Source: Bradyrhizobium tropiciagri (lineage in GTDB: Bacteria; Pseudomonadota; Alphaproteobacteria; Rhizobiales; Xanthobacteraceae). Taken from it: DNA of 64,000 nt. The notes under the pieces were generated by a model. It saw nothing but the letters and a program-made list of their open reading frames with translations, did not search any database and had not been told where the DNA came from. Location of the stretch: the NCBI RefSeq assembly GCF_001189845.1, contig NZ_LFLZ01000026.1, positions 51,894-115,893 of the forward strand, written 5' to 3'. Both the position numbers and the translations under genes were made by a program. Shown piece by piece: positions 9,596-17,356 of the stretch (position 1 is the first letter of the stretch; each line of letters opens with the position of its first letter).

Positions 9596-10114
9596 TCAGA
9601 GGCGATACAGGATCTGGTCGGTCCAGAAGCGCTCGAGGCGATGCAGCGACTTGTTGAGGCTCGCGAACTCCTCGTTCGAGATGCCGCCGACCTGCTCCAC
9701 CGTCTTGACGTGCTTCTGATAGAGCGCATCGACGATGCGGCGCACTTCCTGGCCCTGCGGGGTCAGACGGATGCGGACCGAGCGGCGATCGACGCGCGAG
9801 CGCTGATGATCGAGGAAGCCGAGCTCGACCAGCTTCTTCAGATTGTAGGAGACGTTGGAGCCGAGATAGTAGCCGCGGGTGCGCAGCTCGCCGGCGGTCA
9901 GTTCCTTGTCACCGATATTGTACAGGAGCAGTGCCTGCACCGAGTTGATGTCGGCGCGGCCGCGACGATCGAATTCGTCCTTGATGACGTCGAGGAGCCG
10001 GCGATGCAGCCGCTCCACCAAAGTCAGGGCTTCGAGATAGAGCGGCTGCACCGGAGCTTGACCGGTAGCGCGATCAGCGGCATCCGCCGCCGTTGTCGCA
10101 ACGGCTTTCATCAT
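9596..10114 (-). CDS. ldtR: MarR-family regulator, LdtR type
   Basis: 172 residues. A winged-helix domain (about 40-140) contains VQALLLYNIGDKELTAGELR, the recognition-helix region GYYLGSNVSYNLKKL, and the wing DHQRSRVDRRSVRIRLT. The protein ends LHRLERFWTDQILYRL. This closely fits the Rhizobiales MarR subgroup typified by LdtR of Liberibacter, a regulator of an L,D-transpeptidase and of stress tolerance. The assignment rests on remembered family features, and the L,D-transpeptidase gene is not next to it here. A long AT-richer upstream region could hold its own promoter and operator. Confidence 0.8.
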   Translation of the reverse strand: MMKAVATTAADAADRATGQAPVQPLYLEALTLVERLHRRLLDVIKDEFDRRGRADINSVQALLLYNIGDKELTAGELRTRGYYLGSNVSYNLKKLVELGFLDHQRSRVDRRSVRIRLTPQGQEVRRIVDALYQKHVKTVEQVGGISNEEFASLNKSLHRLERFWTDQILYRL

Positions 10115-10779
10115 GACACTTCCCCTGTTTGTCGTTTTTATCGACTTTATTCGACGAAACTTGTGTCCCGCCTGATAGGTCCAACGTAAGGGGGCCGTTT
10201 GAATATCCGCTTAAATAAGAGAATAAAGAGATCATGAATTTAAGACAGTGAATCGTGGATTAAGCCCATGGATCAAAGGCTTTTCGCAACTTTTCATTGA
10301 CGGTGGCAGACCCTTTGTTCACGCTTCGTCTGCCTCCCCTGTCACATTCGGAAACAGCATCGTTTGAATTCGAAACGACGGCGTAACGAGTGTGAGGGAA
10401 CCCTTTACGGTGACCGATCGGTTACCAGAAAATTCTTTGAAAATTTTATCGGAGTGCATCGCGGCGGGACGCACGCGATGCGCGCAAGCGGCTCTCATTC
10501 GTTACCGCGGCCAGACCGGTTCCGCCGTCGGCCCGCGCAAAGCCGGCCGGCACACGCACCAAGATCCGGTGAAATGGATCCCGACGGCAGGTCCCGTGGA
10601 GATGCTCCGGAAACGGGGCGCCTCGAAAGGGATGCGATCTGTCGGCATCCACCTAGCAGAACCAGCGAAGCTGTCTTCTCGTTGCGCGCACGACTGCCAG
10701 ATATCGACAGCCGCCGTCAGCTATTCATCGCGCTGTCGCGCCCGGGCAACAGTGCATCAGGCCGTCCCCGCACGCGGGC
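10115..10779. other. Long intergenic region upstream of ldtR
   Basis: 665 bases. The first 250 are AT-richer than the surroundings, with runs such as TTAAATAAGAGAATAAAGAG, and probably carry the ldtR promoter. The remainder has open frames on the plus strand (about 10364-10860), but their translation is Arg/Pro/Ser-rich without family signature or ribosome binding site, so no gene is called. Confidence 0.5.
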
Positions 10780-11241
10780 CTATGGCGGGCGTTCGCGCGC
10801 CGACATCCAGGCCAGCGCGAGATAGGCGGCGAGCATCACGGCCTCGAGCCCGACCACGGTGAGGCTGCCGCCATAGATGCCCGGAAACATCAGCTCGATG
10901 ACCGCCATGGACACCACGGTGGTCAGCCAGACCACGGCGCCCCAGGGCGTCGCGAGCCAGAGCCCGACGGCGGCGACGAGCTCGATGACGGCGAAATAGA
11001 TCGTGGCGGTCTGCCAGGCCATCGACTGGTTCTCGAAGGCCTCCTCCTCGCCGCCGACGAAGCCCGTCACCTGGGCCCAGTGATAGAGCCCCTTGGCGAC
11101 CGAGACGACGGCCATGATGCGCAGGAAGATGACGAGGCGCCGCGTCCACGCATTATCATCCGGCTCGATCCGGTCGGACGAGATCGCGCTGACCGAGATG
11201 GCGTTGTCCCGCGCCTGATCGCGTGCAGAGGTGTCAGACAT
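10780..11241 (-). CDS. Small integral membrane protein, unknown function
   Basis: 153 residues. A polar N-terminus (about 1-32) is followed by four hydrophobic segments: LVIFLRIMAVVSVAKGLYHW, TATIYFAVIELVAAVGLWLA, WGAVVWLTTVVSMAVIELMF and LTVVGLEAVMLAAYLALAWM. It resembles a rhizobial DUF family of four-helix membrane proteins that I cannot name with certainty. It is transcribed away from hemB; a TTGCCG-TTG-CGGCAA palindrome lies in the shared promoter region at 11314-11328. Confidence 0.75.
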   Translation of the reverse strand: MSDTSARDQARDNAISVSAISSDRIEPDDNAWTRRLVIFLRIMAVVSVAKGLYHWAQVTGFVGGEEEAFENQSMAWQTATIYFAVIELVAAVGLWLATPWGAVVWLTTVVSMAVIELMFPGIYGGSLTVVGLEAVMLAAYLALAWMSARERPP

Positions 11242-11313
11242 CCGAATCGCCGCATGGCGGCTGCAAAATGGGGTTCATGGCGCAGTCTTGGCCCGCCGGG
11301 GTCCCAAAATCAA

Positions 11314-11328
11314 TTGCCGTTGCGGCAA
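11314..11328. promoter_or_regulatory. Palindrome between hemB and the divergent membrane gene
   Basis: TTGCCG (11314-11319) and CGGCAA (11323-11328) are separated by TTG. The site lies 99 bases upstream of the hemB ATG and 73 bases upstream of the divergent gene, a place where it could act on both. The regulator is unknown. Confidence 0.35.
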
Positions 11329-11426
11329 ATCAAGGGCGCTTCCGGCGCAATGACGGCACCCCTGTGAGGTGCTAGAACCGGACCTATATCAGGTCCAAAT
11401 CAGCCGTCCGTCGAGGAGAACAAGAC

Positions 11427-12491
11427 ATGGCGATCAAATTCGGGCGCCCGATCGAATTGCGCGACACGCCGCGGCGCCAGACGGATGCCCTCGCCTCCCC
11501 CTCGCTCGACCTTGCGATCCGGATGCGCCGCAACCGCAAGTCCGAATGGGCGCGCCGGCTGGTGCGCGAGAACGTGCTGACGACCGACGACCTGATCTGG
11601 CCGATGTTCGTGGTTGATGGCCACAACACCCGCACCCCGGTGGCCTCGATGCCCGGCGTCGACCGGCTCACCGTCGACCAGATCGTCCGCGACGCCGAGC
11701 GTGCCGCAAAACTCAACATCCCCTGCATCGCGCTGTTTCCCTTCACCGAGCCGGCGCTGCGCGACGAGCAAGGCTCGGAGGCGCTCAATCCCGACAACCT
11801 GGTCTGCCAGGCGGTGCGCGCCATCAAGCAGGAGTTTCCCGATATCGGCGTGCTCTGCGACGTCGCGCTCGATCCCTTCACCAGCCACGGCCATGACGGG
11901 CTGATCGAGGATGGCAAGATCCTCAACGACGAGACCGTCGCGGTGCTGGTCAAGCAGGCGCTGACCCAGGCCGAGGCCGGCTGCGACGTGATCGCGCCGT
12001 CGGACATGATGGACGGCCGCATCGGCGCGATCCGCGAGGCACTCGACGACAACGGCTTCGGCGACGTGCAGATCATGTCGTACGCGGCGAAATACGCCTC
12101 CGCGTTCTACGGCCCGTTCCGCGACGCGATCGGCTCGGCCAAAACGCTAACCGGCGACAAGCGCACCTATCAGATGGACAGCGCCAATTCCGATGAGGCG
12201 CTGCGCGAGGTCGAGCTCGACATCGCCGAGGGCGCCGACATGGTGATGGTGAAGCCCGGCATGCCCTATCTCGACATCGTGCGCCGCGTGAAGGACCATT
12301 TCGCGATGCCGACCTTCGTGTACCAGGTGTCCGGCGAATACGCGATGATCGCGGGCGCCGCCGCCAATGGCTGGATCGACGGCGAGCGCGCGATGATGGA
12401 AAGCCTGGTCGGCTTCAAGCGCGCCGGCGCCGACGGCATCCTGACCTATTTCGCGCCGAGGGCCGCCGAGAAGATCAAGGCCGAGACTTGA
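11427..12491 (+). CDS. hemB: Delta-aminolevulinic acid dehydratase (porphobilinogen synthase)
   Basis: 354 residues, full length. It joins two 5-aminolevulinate molecules into porphobilinogen in tetrapyrrole synthesis. The Schiff-base lysines sit in MSYAAKYASAFYG and DMVMVKPGMPYLD. The metal-site segment reads LCDVALDPFTSHGHDG, with Asp in place of the cysteines found in zinc enzymes, the type known from Bradyrhizobium japonicum HemB, which uses magnesium. It is monocistronic, with a purine-rich GGAGAACAAGAC just before the ATG. Confidence 0.97.
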   Translation: MAIKFGRPIELRDTPRRQTDALASPSLDLAIRMRRNRKSEWARRLVRENVLTTDDLIWPMFVVDGHNTRTPVASMPGVDRLTVDQIVRDAERAAKLNIPCIALFPFTEPALRDEQGSEALNPDNLVCQAVRAIKQEFPDIGVLCDVALDPFTSHGHDGLIEDGKILNDETVAVLVKQALTQAEAGCDVIAPSDMMDGRIGAIREALDDNGFGDVQIMSYAAKYASAFYGPFRDAIGSAKTLTGDKRTYQMDSANSDEALREVELDIAEGADMVMVKPGMPYLDIVRRVKDHFAMPTFVYQVSGEYAMIAGAAANGWIDGERAMMESLVGFKRAGADGILTYFAPRAAEKIKAET

Positions 12492-12492
12492 G

Positions 12493-13134
12493 CTAGGTCC
12501 GGCTCGCGGCCGGCGCCGCCGGATGCGGGCCACACAGCGGACGCAGTGCGTCGCGCTGCTGCTGCGACAGCACGGTGAGCGGATAGATCGGCTCACCGGT
12601 CTCGCGCCTGAAGAATGGATGCGGCCACGCCTTTCCGCGCAGGCGCCAGCCCAGCACCTTGCCGACGGCGCGCGCGATCAGCGCCAGGTTCAATCCGGTC
12701 GAGCCCTTCGGCGCCTCGCCGACCGCGTATTTCCCTTGGATCGCGCCGATCGGCTTGCCGAACGCTTCATCGGCGCGCGGCGCGCCGCCGTCGAACGCCT
12801 GCGCGACAATTCCGACGAACGGGACCGACGGCGTCAGCGTATTGCCGACCGGCGTGTTGCAGCACGTCGTGTGCCAGCGGAACAGCCCCTTCGGCGTCAG
12901 CCGCACGCCCGCGATCTTGTCCTGGCCCTGCAGGAAACTGAGCGAGGACGGCGCGACCTGGACGATGTCGGTGCCGCCATGTGCATCGAGCAGATCGGCG
13001 CGGCCGAGCTGGTGCATGAACGCCTGGCAGTCGTCGCAGTAACAGGTCACACGATTGGCCGATTGGGGCGACGGGTTCGAGACGACACCGAAAACCCCTC
13101 CGCACCTGCAGCGCAGCCCGATCCGTGTGCTCAT
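12493..13134 (-). CDS. GFA-like zinc-binding protein
   Basis: 213 residues from the ATG at 13134 (MSTRIGLRCRCGG). A frame continues 45 codons upstream but is rich in Arg and shows no family character. Cysteine pairs CRCGG (about residues 9-11), CYCDDC (about 31-36) and CCNTP (about 91-92) match the zinc ligands of the glutathione-dependent formaldehyde-activating (GFA/CENP-V) fold. The C-terminal part (KVLGWRLRGKAWPHPFF) is specific to a subgroup of unknown substrate. It converges on hemB with one base between the stops. Confidence 0.75.
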   Translation of the reverse strand: MSTRIGLRCRCGGVFGVVSNPSPQSANRVTCYCDDCQAFMHQLGRADLLDAHGGTDIVQVAPSSLSFLQGQDKIAGVRLTPKGLFRWHTTCCNTPVGNTLTPSVPFVGIVAQAFDGGAPRADEAFGKPIGAIQGKYAVGEAPKGSTGLNLALIARAVGKVLGWRLRGKAWPHPFFRRETGEPIYPLTVLSQQQRDALRPLCGPHPAAPAASRT

Positions 13135-13301
13135 AGGTTCCTCTTGGGTTCCTCTCGGCTTGCCGGACGCAACATACACGTTCCGCGACCGCCTTGGCCG
13201 CCGAATCGCCGGAATATTTCGGCTAGTTAATGTTCGCGCAGACTTGGCAGGGGCCCCTCCTGTTCCCATGTCCTGCGCGGGAGTTTCATCGGAGGTTGGT
13301 C

Positions 13302-13859
13302 ATGTCTTACGGCAGTGACGGTGGTGCTTGGCGCAATGAAGCCTGGCGCAACGACGGCGGCGTTCCCCCGCATGCGTTCGATCCGTTGATGCAGCCGGAA
13401 CTGTTCCGCGGCGTGCTGACGCGGCGGGTGTTTGCGTTCCTGATCGACCTCTTCGTGCTGTCGGTGCCGGTGATTCTCGCCGTGATCTTCATTGCCGTGT
13501 TCGGCCTGGTCACGCTCGGCCTCGGCTGGGCGCTGTTCTGGCTGGTGTCGCCGGCGTCGATCGTCTGGGCCATCGTCTATTACGGCGCCTCGATCGGCGG
13601 CCAGCACTCGGCCACCATCGGCATGCGCATGATGGATCTGGAGCTGCGTACCTGGTACGGCGCGCGCGGCTATTTCGTGCTCGGCGCCACCCACGCGGTG
13701 CTGTTCTGGGTGACGATCTCGTTCCTGTCGCCGCTGGTGCTGCTGGTCGGCCTGCTCAACGGCCGCCGCCGGCTGTTGCATGACATCATCCTCGGAACCG
13801 TCATTATCAACAGCTCGGTCCGGACCCAGGTATCTCCGGCCGCGCGGGCCTCCTATTAG
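13302..13859 (+). CDS. RDD-family membrane protein
   Basis: 185 residues from the ATG at 13302, preceded by GGAGGTTGGTC, a strong ribosome binding site that rules out the longer frame to 13230. After a polar Trp/Asn-rich N-terminus (about 1-40) comes the RDD domain: RRVFAFLIDLFVLSVPVILA, a second hydrophobic pair, GGQHSATIGMRMMDLEL, and a third membrane segment followed by NGRRRLLHDIILGTVII. RDD proteins are small membrane proteins, some of them antiporters; the role here is unknown. Confidence 0.85.
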   Translation: MSYGSDGGAWRNEAWRNDGGVPPHAFDPLMQPELFRGVLTRRVFAFLIDLFVLSVPVILAVIFIAVFGLVTLGLGWALFWLVSPASIVWAIVYYGASIGGQHSATIGMRMMDLELRTWYGARGYFVLGATHAVLFWVTISFLSPLVLLVGLLNGRRRLLHDIILGTVIINSSVRTQVSPAARASY

Positions 13860-13945
13860 GCCCGCCTAAACCAATTGACCGTTAGCCTCCGGGGGGCGAT
13901 GCTAACTCGGCTGCCTGTATTGTTTGTGGAGCCCGACGATCCGAC

Positions 13946-14722
13946 GTGACCCAGCACTCGCGTGATACCCCCCAGTTCTATCTGACGGCGCCCTCACCCT
14001 GCCCTTATCTGCCGGGCCGGCACGAGCGGAAGGTTTTCACGCACCTGGTCGGCGACAAAGCGGGCGATCTCAACGACTTGCTGACCCATGGCGGCTTCCG
14101 GCGCAGCCAGTCGATCGCCTACCGCCCGGCCTGCGACCAGTGCCGGGCCTGCGTCTCGGTCCGGGTCATCGCCAACGAATTCCGCCCCTCCCGCAATTTC
14201 CGCAAAGTCCTGGCCCGCAACGCCGACATCATCGGCGAGCAGCGCACCGCGGTGCCGACCTCGGAGCAATATTCGGTGTTCCGGGCCTATCTCGACCGCC
14301 GCCACCGCAACGGCGGCATGGCCGACATGACCGTGCTGGACTACGCGATGATGGTCGAGGACAGCCATGTCGAGACCCGGATCATCGAATACCGCAAGCG
14401 CAACGCCGACAGCGCCATCACCGGCCGCGGCGACGAGCTGATGGCGGTGGCGCTGACCGACGTGCTCAGCGACGGGCTGTCGATGGTCTATTCCTTCTTC
14501 GAGCCGGGGCTGGAGGCCCGCTCGCTCGGCACCTTCATGATCCTCGACCACATCGCCCGCGCCCGCCGGCAGGGCCTGCCTTACGTCTATCTCGGCTACT
14601 GGATCGAGGGCTCCAAGAAGATGGACTACAAGGGCCGCTTCCTGCCGCAGCAGCGGCTCGCGCCGTCGGGCTGGCTGCGCGTCGACGCGTCAGGCGAAGG
14701 GCTGGCCGAGCCGCAGGACTAG
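13946..14722 (+). CDS. bpt: Aspartate/glutamate leucyltransferase (arginyltransferase family)
   Basis: 258 residues from a GTG at 13946. It has the N-terminal cysteine region (RPACDQCRACVSVRV, about residues 60-75) and the C-terminal GNAT-like transferase part (LSDGLSMVYSFFEPGLEARS, YVYLGYWIEGSKKMDYKGRF). Bacterial Bpt enzymes transfer leucine from Leu-tRNA to N-terminal Asp or Glu, marking proteins for ClpS-ClpAP degradation by the N-end rule. It stands alone, 86 bases after the RDD gene. Confidence 0.92.
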   Translation: MTQHSRDTPQFYLTAPSPCPYLPGRHERKVFTHLVGDKAGDLNDLLTHGGFRRSQSIAYRPACDQCRACVSVRVIANEFRPSRNFRKVLARNADIIGEQRTAVPTSEQYSVFRAYLDRRHRNGGMADMTVLDYAMMVEDSHVETRIIEYRKRNADSAITGRGDELMAVALTDVLSDGLSMVYSFFEPGLEARSLGTFMILDHIARARRQGLPYVYLGYWIEGSKKMDYKGRFLPQQRLAPSGWLRVDASGEGLAEPQD

Positions 14723-14730
14723 CGGACGGG

Positions 14731-16104
14731 CTAGGTCCCGAAGATCGTATCGATCAACAGCTTCACATTCAGGATCACGATCAGGCCGGCGACGATCCAC
14801 GCCGCCACCGCAACCGGCATTGAAATCGCGAACGCGCCCATCTTGCGCTTGTCGGACACGAAGCGCACCAGCGGGATCACCGCGAACGGCAGCTGCATCG
14901 ACAGCACGACCTGGCTGAACACCAAGAGCTGCGCGGTGCCGCTCTCGCCATACAGCGCCGCGACCACGATCACCGGGACGATCGCGATGCCGCGCGTCAC
15001 CAGCCGCTGCAGCCAGTCGGGCAGCTTGAGGTCGAGAAAGCCCTGCATCACGATCTGGCCGGCCAGCGTCGCCGTCACAGTCGAGTTGAGACCGGAGGCC
15101 AATAGCGCCACCGCAAACAGCGTCGAGGCGATGCCGAGCCCGAGCAGCGGCGACAGCAGCTCGAACGCCTGATCGATCTCGGCGACATCGGAATGGCCGC
15201 TCTTGTGGAAGGTCGCGGCCGCCAGCACCAGGATCGCGGCATTGACGAACAGCGCCAGCATCAGCGCGATGGTGGAATCCGTCGTCGCCCATTTGATCGC
15301 GTCGCGCCGGCCCGCCTCGGTGCGCGGATAGGCGCGGGTCTGCACGATCGAGGAATGCAGATAGAGGTTATGCGGCATCACGGTGGCGCCGATGATGCCG
15401 ATCGCGATGTAGAGCATCTCCGGATTGGTAACGATCTCGCGCGACGGCATGAAGCCGCCGAGCACGCCGGCGATCGGCGGCGCAGCCGCGGCGATCTGCA
15501 CCACGAAGCAGACCGCGATGACGATCAGCAGCGCGATCACGAAGGCTTCGAGGAAGCGGAAGCCGCGGTTCATCAGGAGCAGCAGCAGGAACGCATCGAG
15601 CGCTGCCAGCAGCGCACCGCCGATCAGCGGAATGCCGAACAACAGGTTCAGCGCGATCGCGGTGCCGATCACCTCGGCGAGGTCGCAGGCGATGATCGCG
15701 GCCTCGCAGGTGAGCCACAGCAGCAAGTTCACCGGCCGCGAATAGGTCGCGCGGCAGGCTTGCGCCAGATCGCGGTCGGTGGCGATGCCAAGCCGCGCGC
15801 TGAGCGCCTGCAGCAGGATCGCCATCAGGTTCGAGAGCAGGATGACCGACAGCAGCGTGTAGCCAAACTTCGATCCGCCGGCGAGATCGGTGGCCCAGTT
15901 GCCGGGGTCCATGTAGCCGACCGAGACCAGATAGCCCGGGCCGGCAAAGGCCAGCAGCCGGCGCCACCACACGCCTGTGCTCGGCACCGCGACGGTCGCA
16001 TTCACCTCCGGCAGGCTGCGCGCGTGTCCGGCATCGCCCCGCCAGCCGCCCGGCATGGCGTCGGGAACGGAAACGGAAGACATTTCAGGAGCTCGAGCGT
16101 CCAT
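14731..16104 (-). CDS. mntH: Nramp-family manganese/divalent metal transporter
   Basis: 457 residues with 11-12 membrane segments. The first metal-binding motif DPGNW is in the YMDPGNWATDLAGGSKFGY segment (about residues 65-83), and the second appears as GATVMPHNLYLHS (about residues 255-267). A cytoplasmic N-terminal tail of about 50 residues precedes the first helix. In Bradyrhizobium MntH is the main high-affinity Mn2+ importer, repressed by the Fur homologue Mur. The Mur-box-like site at 16134-16150 supports this. The start at 16104 is used; MSSVSV at 16083 is an alternative. Confidence 0.95.
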   Translation of the reverse strand: MDARAPEMSSVSVPDAMPGGWRGDAGHARSLPEVNATVAVPSTGVWWRRLLAFAGPGYLVSVGYMDPGNWATDLAGGSKFGYTLLSVILLSNLMAILLQALSARLGIATDRDLAQACRATYSRPVNLLLWLTCEAAIIACDLAEVIGTAIALNLLFGIPLIGGALLAALDAFLLLLLMNRGFRFLEAFVIALLIVIAVCFVVQIAAAAPPIAGVLGGFMPSREIVTNPEMLYIAIGIIGATVMPHNLYLHSSIVQTRAYPRTEAGRRDAIKWATTDSTIALMLALFVNAAILVLAAATFHKSGHSDVAEIDQAFELLSPLLGLGIASTLFAVALLASGLNSTVTATLAGQIVMQGFLDLKLPDWLQRLVTRGIAIVPVIVVAALYGESGTAQLLVFSQVVLSMQLPFAVIPLVRFVSDKRKMGAFAISMPVAVAAWIVAGLIVILNVKLLIDTIFGT

Positions 16105-16133
16105 ACCGGCAGGATGGCCGATCTCTCCCGTTA

Positions 16134-16150
16134 TTGCAACTCATTTGCAA
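16134..16150 (-). promoter_or_regulatory. Mur-box-like operator of mntH
   Basis: TTGCAA-CTCAT-TTGCAA at 16134-16150, 30 bases before the mntH ATG. Paired TTGCAA half-sites in this place match what is known of the Mn-responsive Mur sites of rhizobial mntH and sit genes. It is also within 80 bases of the divergent operon. Confidence 0.7.
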
Positions 16151-16191
16151 CTGCATCTGGGATCACGGAAATGATACCGGCCGCCGATCTT

Positions 16192-16216
16192 GTAAAGCAC
16201 TGAGGAAGTGCTTTAC
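16192..16216. promoter_or_regulatory. Perfect inverted repeat before the TnpB-like/PspA gene
   Basis: GTAAAGCAC (16192-16200) and GTGCTTTAC (16208-16216) form a 9-base-arm palindrome with a 7-base spacer. It ends nine bases before the ATG at 16226, so it could be an operator or, in RNA, a hairpin covering the ribosome binding site. A GTG at 16208 within it opens the same frame but is less likely as a start. Confidence 0.55.
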
Positions 16217-16225
16217 GTTAAGAGC

Positions 16226-17356
16226 ATGATCAAGTTGCCTGTCGAGACGCCGACCGCAACGCTGCGCTACGCCCTCGCCCCCGACCTGTCGGGCATCGAG
16301 GCGATCGAGGCGACCTTTGCGGCCTATGACCGGATGATGGCGATCCTCGCTGAGGTCGCTCCCGTCGGCGCCAACCTCGTCTCGCTGCACGCCCAGGCCT
16401 ATGAGCGGATCCGCAAGGAGACCGGCCTGCCAGCGCGCCTCGTGACGCTCGGCCTGCGCGACCGCGCCAACTACATCGCAGGCGCCGCCGTCCGCCGGAT
16501 ACCGCTCGACGACAAGTTGTTTGCGATCAAGGGTCCAACTTCACTGACCATTAGCACTGTCAGCGGACGCGTCTTGGTGCCGTTCGACGTGCCGGGATAT
16601 GTCTCGGGCTGGGAAAGCCCCTTCCCGGCGCATTTGATCTCGGATGGACGCGGCTACGAAATCCACATCGCCGTCAAATCGAAATCAGCACAACCGGAGG
16701 AGAAGACCATGCTTCACGAAGGCATCCTTGCGCGCATGGGCCGGCTTCTTGCCGCCATCGCGAGCCGGACCATCGACAACGTCGAGAACAACAACAAGGT
16801 GGCGCTGGTCAAGCAGGCGATCCGCGAGATCGACGCCGGCGCCGACGAAGCGCGCTATGCGCTCGGCAAGTCGCGCGCCGAAGAATTCCGTTTGAAGCGG
16901 CGCCGCGAAGAACTGGATACCGAAACCGCTGGGCTGAACGAGAAGATCCGTCTCGCACTTGCGGAAAATCGCGAAGATCTCGCGCGCGCCGGCGTCGCGC
17001 GACAAATTGACCTGGAGTCGCAGGTGATCGCGCTGGAACGCGCGATGGATTTCATCGAGCTCGAAATCGATGAGCAGACCAAGGCGCTGCAAGCCATGCT
17101 CGGTGCGCGCCGCGAGGCGGAAGCGCGATTGGCCGATCTCGAACAAAGTCTGATCCGCGAGGCCAAGGACGAAACCAGCCGGGGCCCATCGACGACCAAT
17201 ACATTGAGTGCTGAACGCGCCATGGCGGCGATCGCCCGGGTCACCGGTGTTCCCGCTTCCAGCGTGCTCGGCGACAAGGAGCTTGACGAACTCGATCGCC
17301 TGCACCGCGAAAAGGAAATCGCGGCGCGGCTTGAAAGGATCAAGTCAGAAAAATGA
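16226..17356 (+). CDS. PspA/IM30 protein with N-terminal TnpB-like domain
   Basis: One uninterrupted frame of 376 residues. Residues about 162-376 (from MLHEGILARMGRLLAAIASR) are a complete PspA/IM30 protein: long charged helices, KVALVKQAIREIDAGADEAR, and Leu/Glu/Arg heptads; known relatives coat stressed inner membranes. Residues 1-161 do not belong to PspA. They read like the N-terminal half of TnpB/OrfB proteins: LHAQAYERIRKETGLPARL, then PLDDKLFAIKGPTSLTIST, GRVLVPFDVPGY and DGRGYEIHIAVK. The RuvC nuclease half is absent. A strong internal ribosome binding site suggests PspA alone may also be made. The gene overlaps yqiJ by four bases. The PspA part is certain; the TnpB relation is read by eye. 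Confidence 0.85.
   Translation: MIKLPVETPTATLRYALAPDLSGIEAIEATFAAYDRMMAILAEVAPVGANLVSLHAQAYERIRKETGLPARLVTLGLRDRANYIAGAAVRRIPLDDKLFAIKGPTSLTISTVSGRVLVPFDVPGYVSGWESPFPAHLISDGRGYEIHIAVKSKSAQPEEKTMLHEGILARMGRLLAAIASRTIDNVENNNKVALVKQAIREIDAGADEARYALGKSRAEEFRLKRRREELDTETAGLNEKIRLALAENREDLARAGVARQIDLESQVIALERAMDFIELEIDEQTKALQAMLGARREAEARLADLEQSLIREAKDETSRGPSTTNTLSAERAMAAIARVTGVPASSVLGDKELDELDRLHREKEIAARLERIKSEK
16696..16702 (+). promoter_or_regulatory. Internal ribosome binding site for a short PspA form
   Basis: GGAGGAG lies six bases before the in-frame ATG at 16709, where homology to normal PspA proteins begins. It is the best Shine-Dalgarno in the operon and decides that a 215-residue PspA is probably translated in addition to, or instead of, the fused form. 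Confidence 0.65.

Noticed and set aside
10364..10862. Open frames of about 150 codons upstream of ldtR
   Set aside because: Two frames overlap each other; both are Arg/Ser/Pro-rich with no ribosome binding site and no family resemblance.
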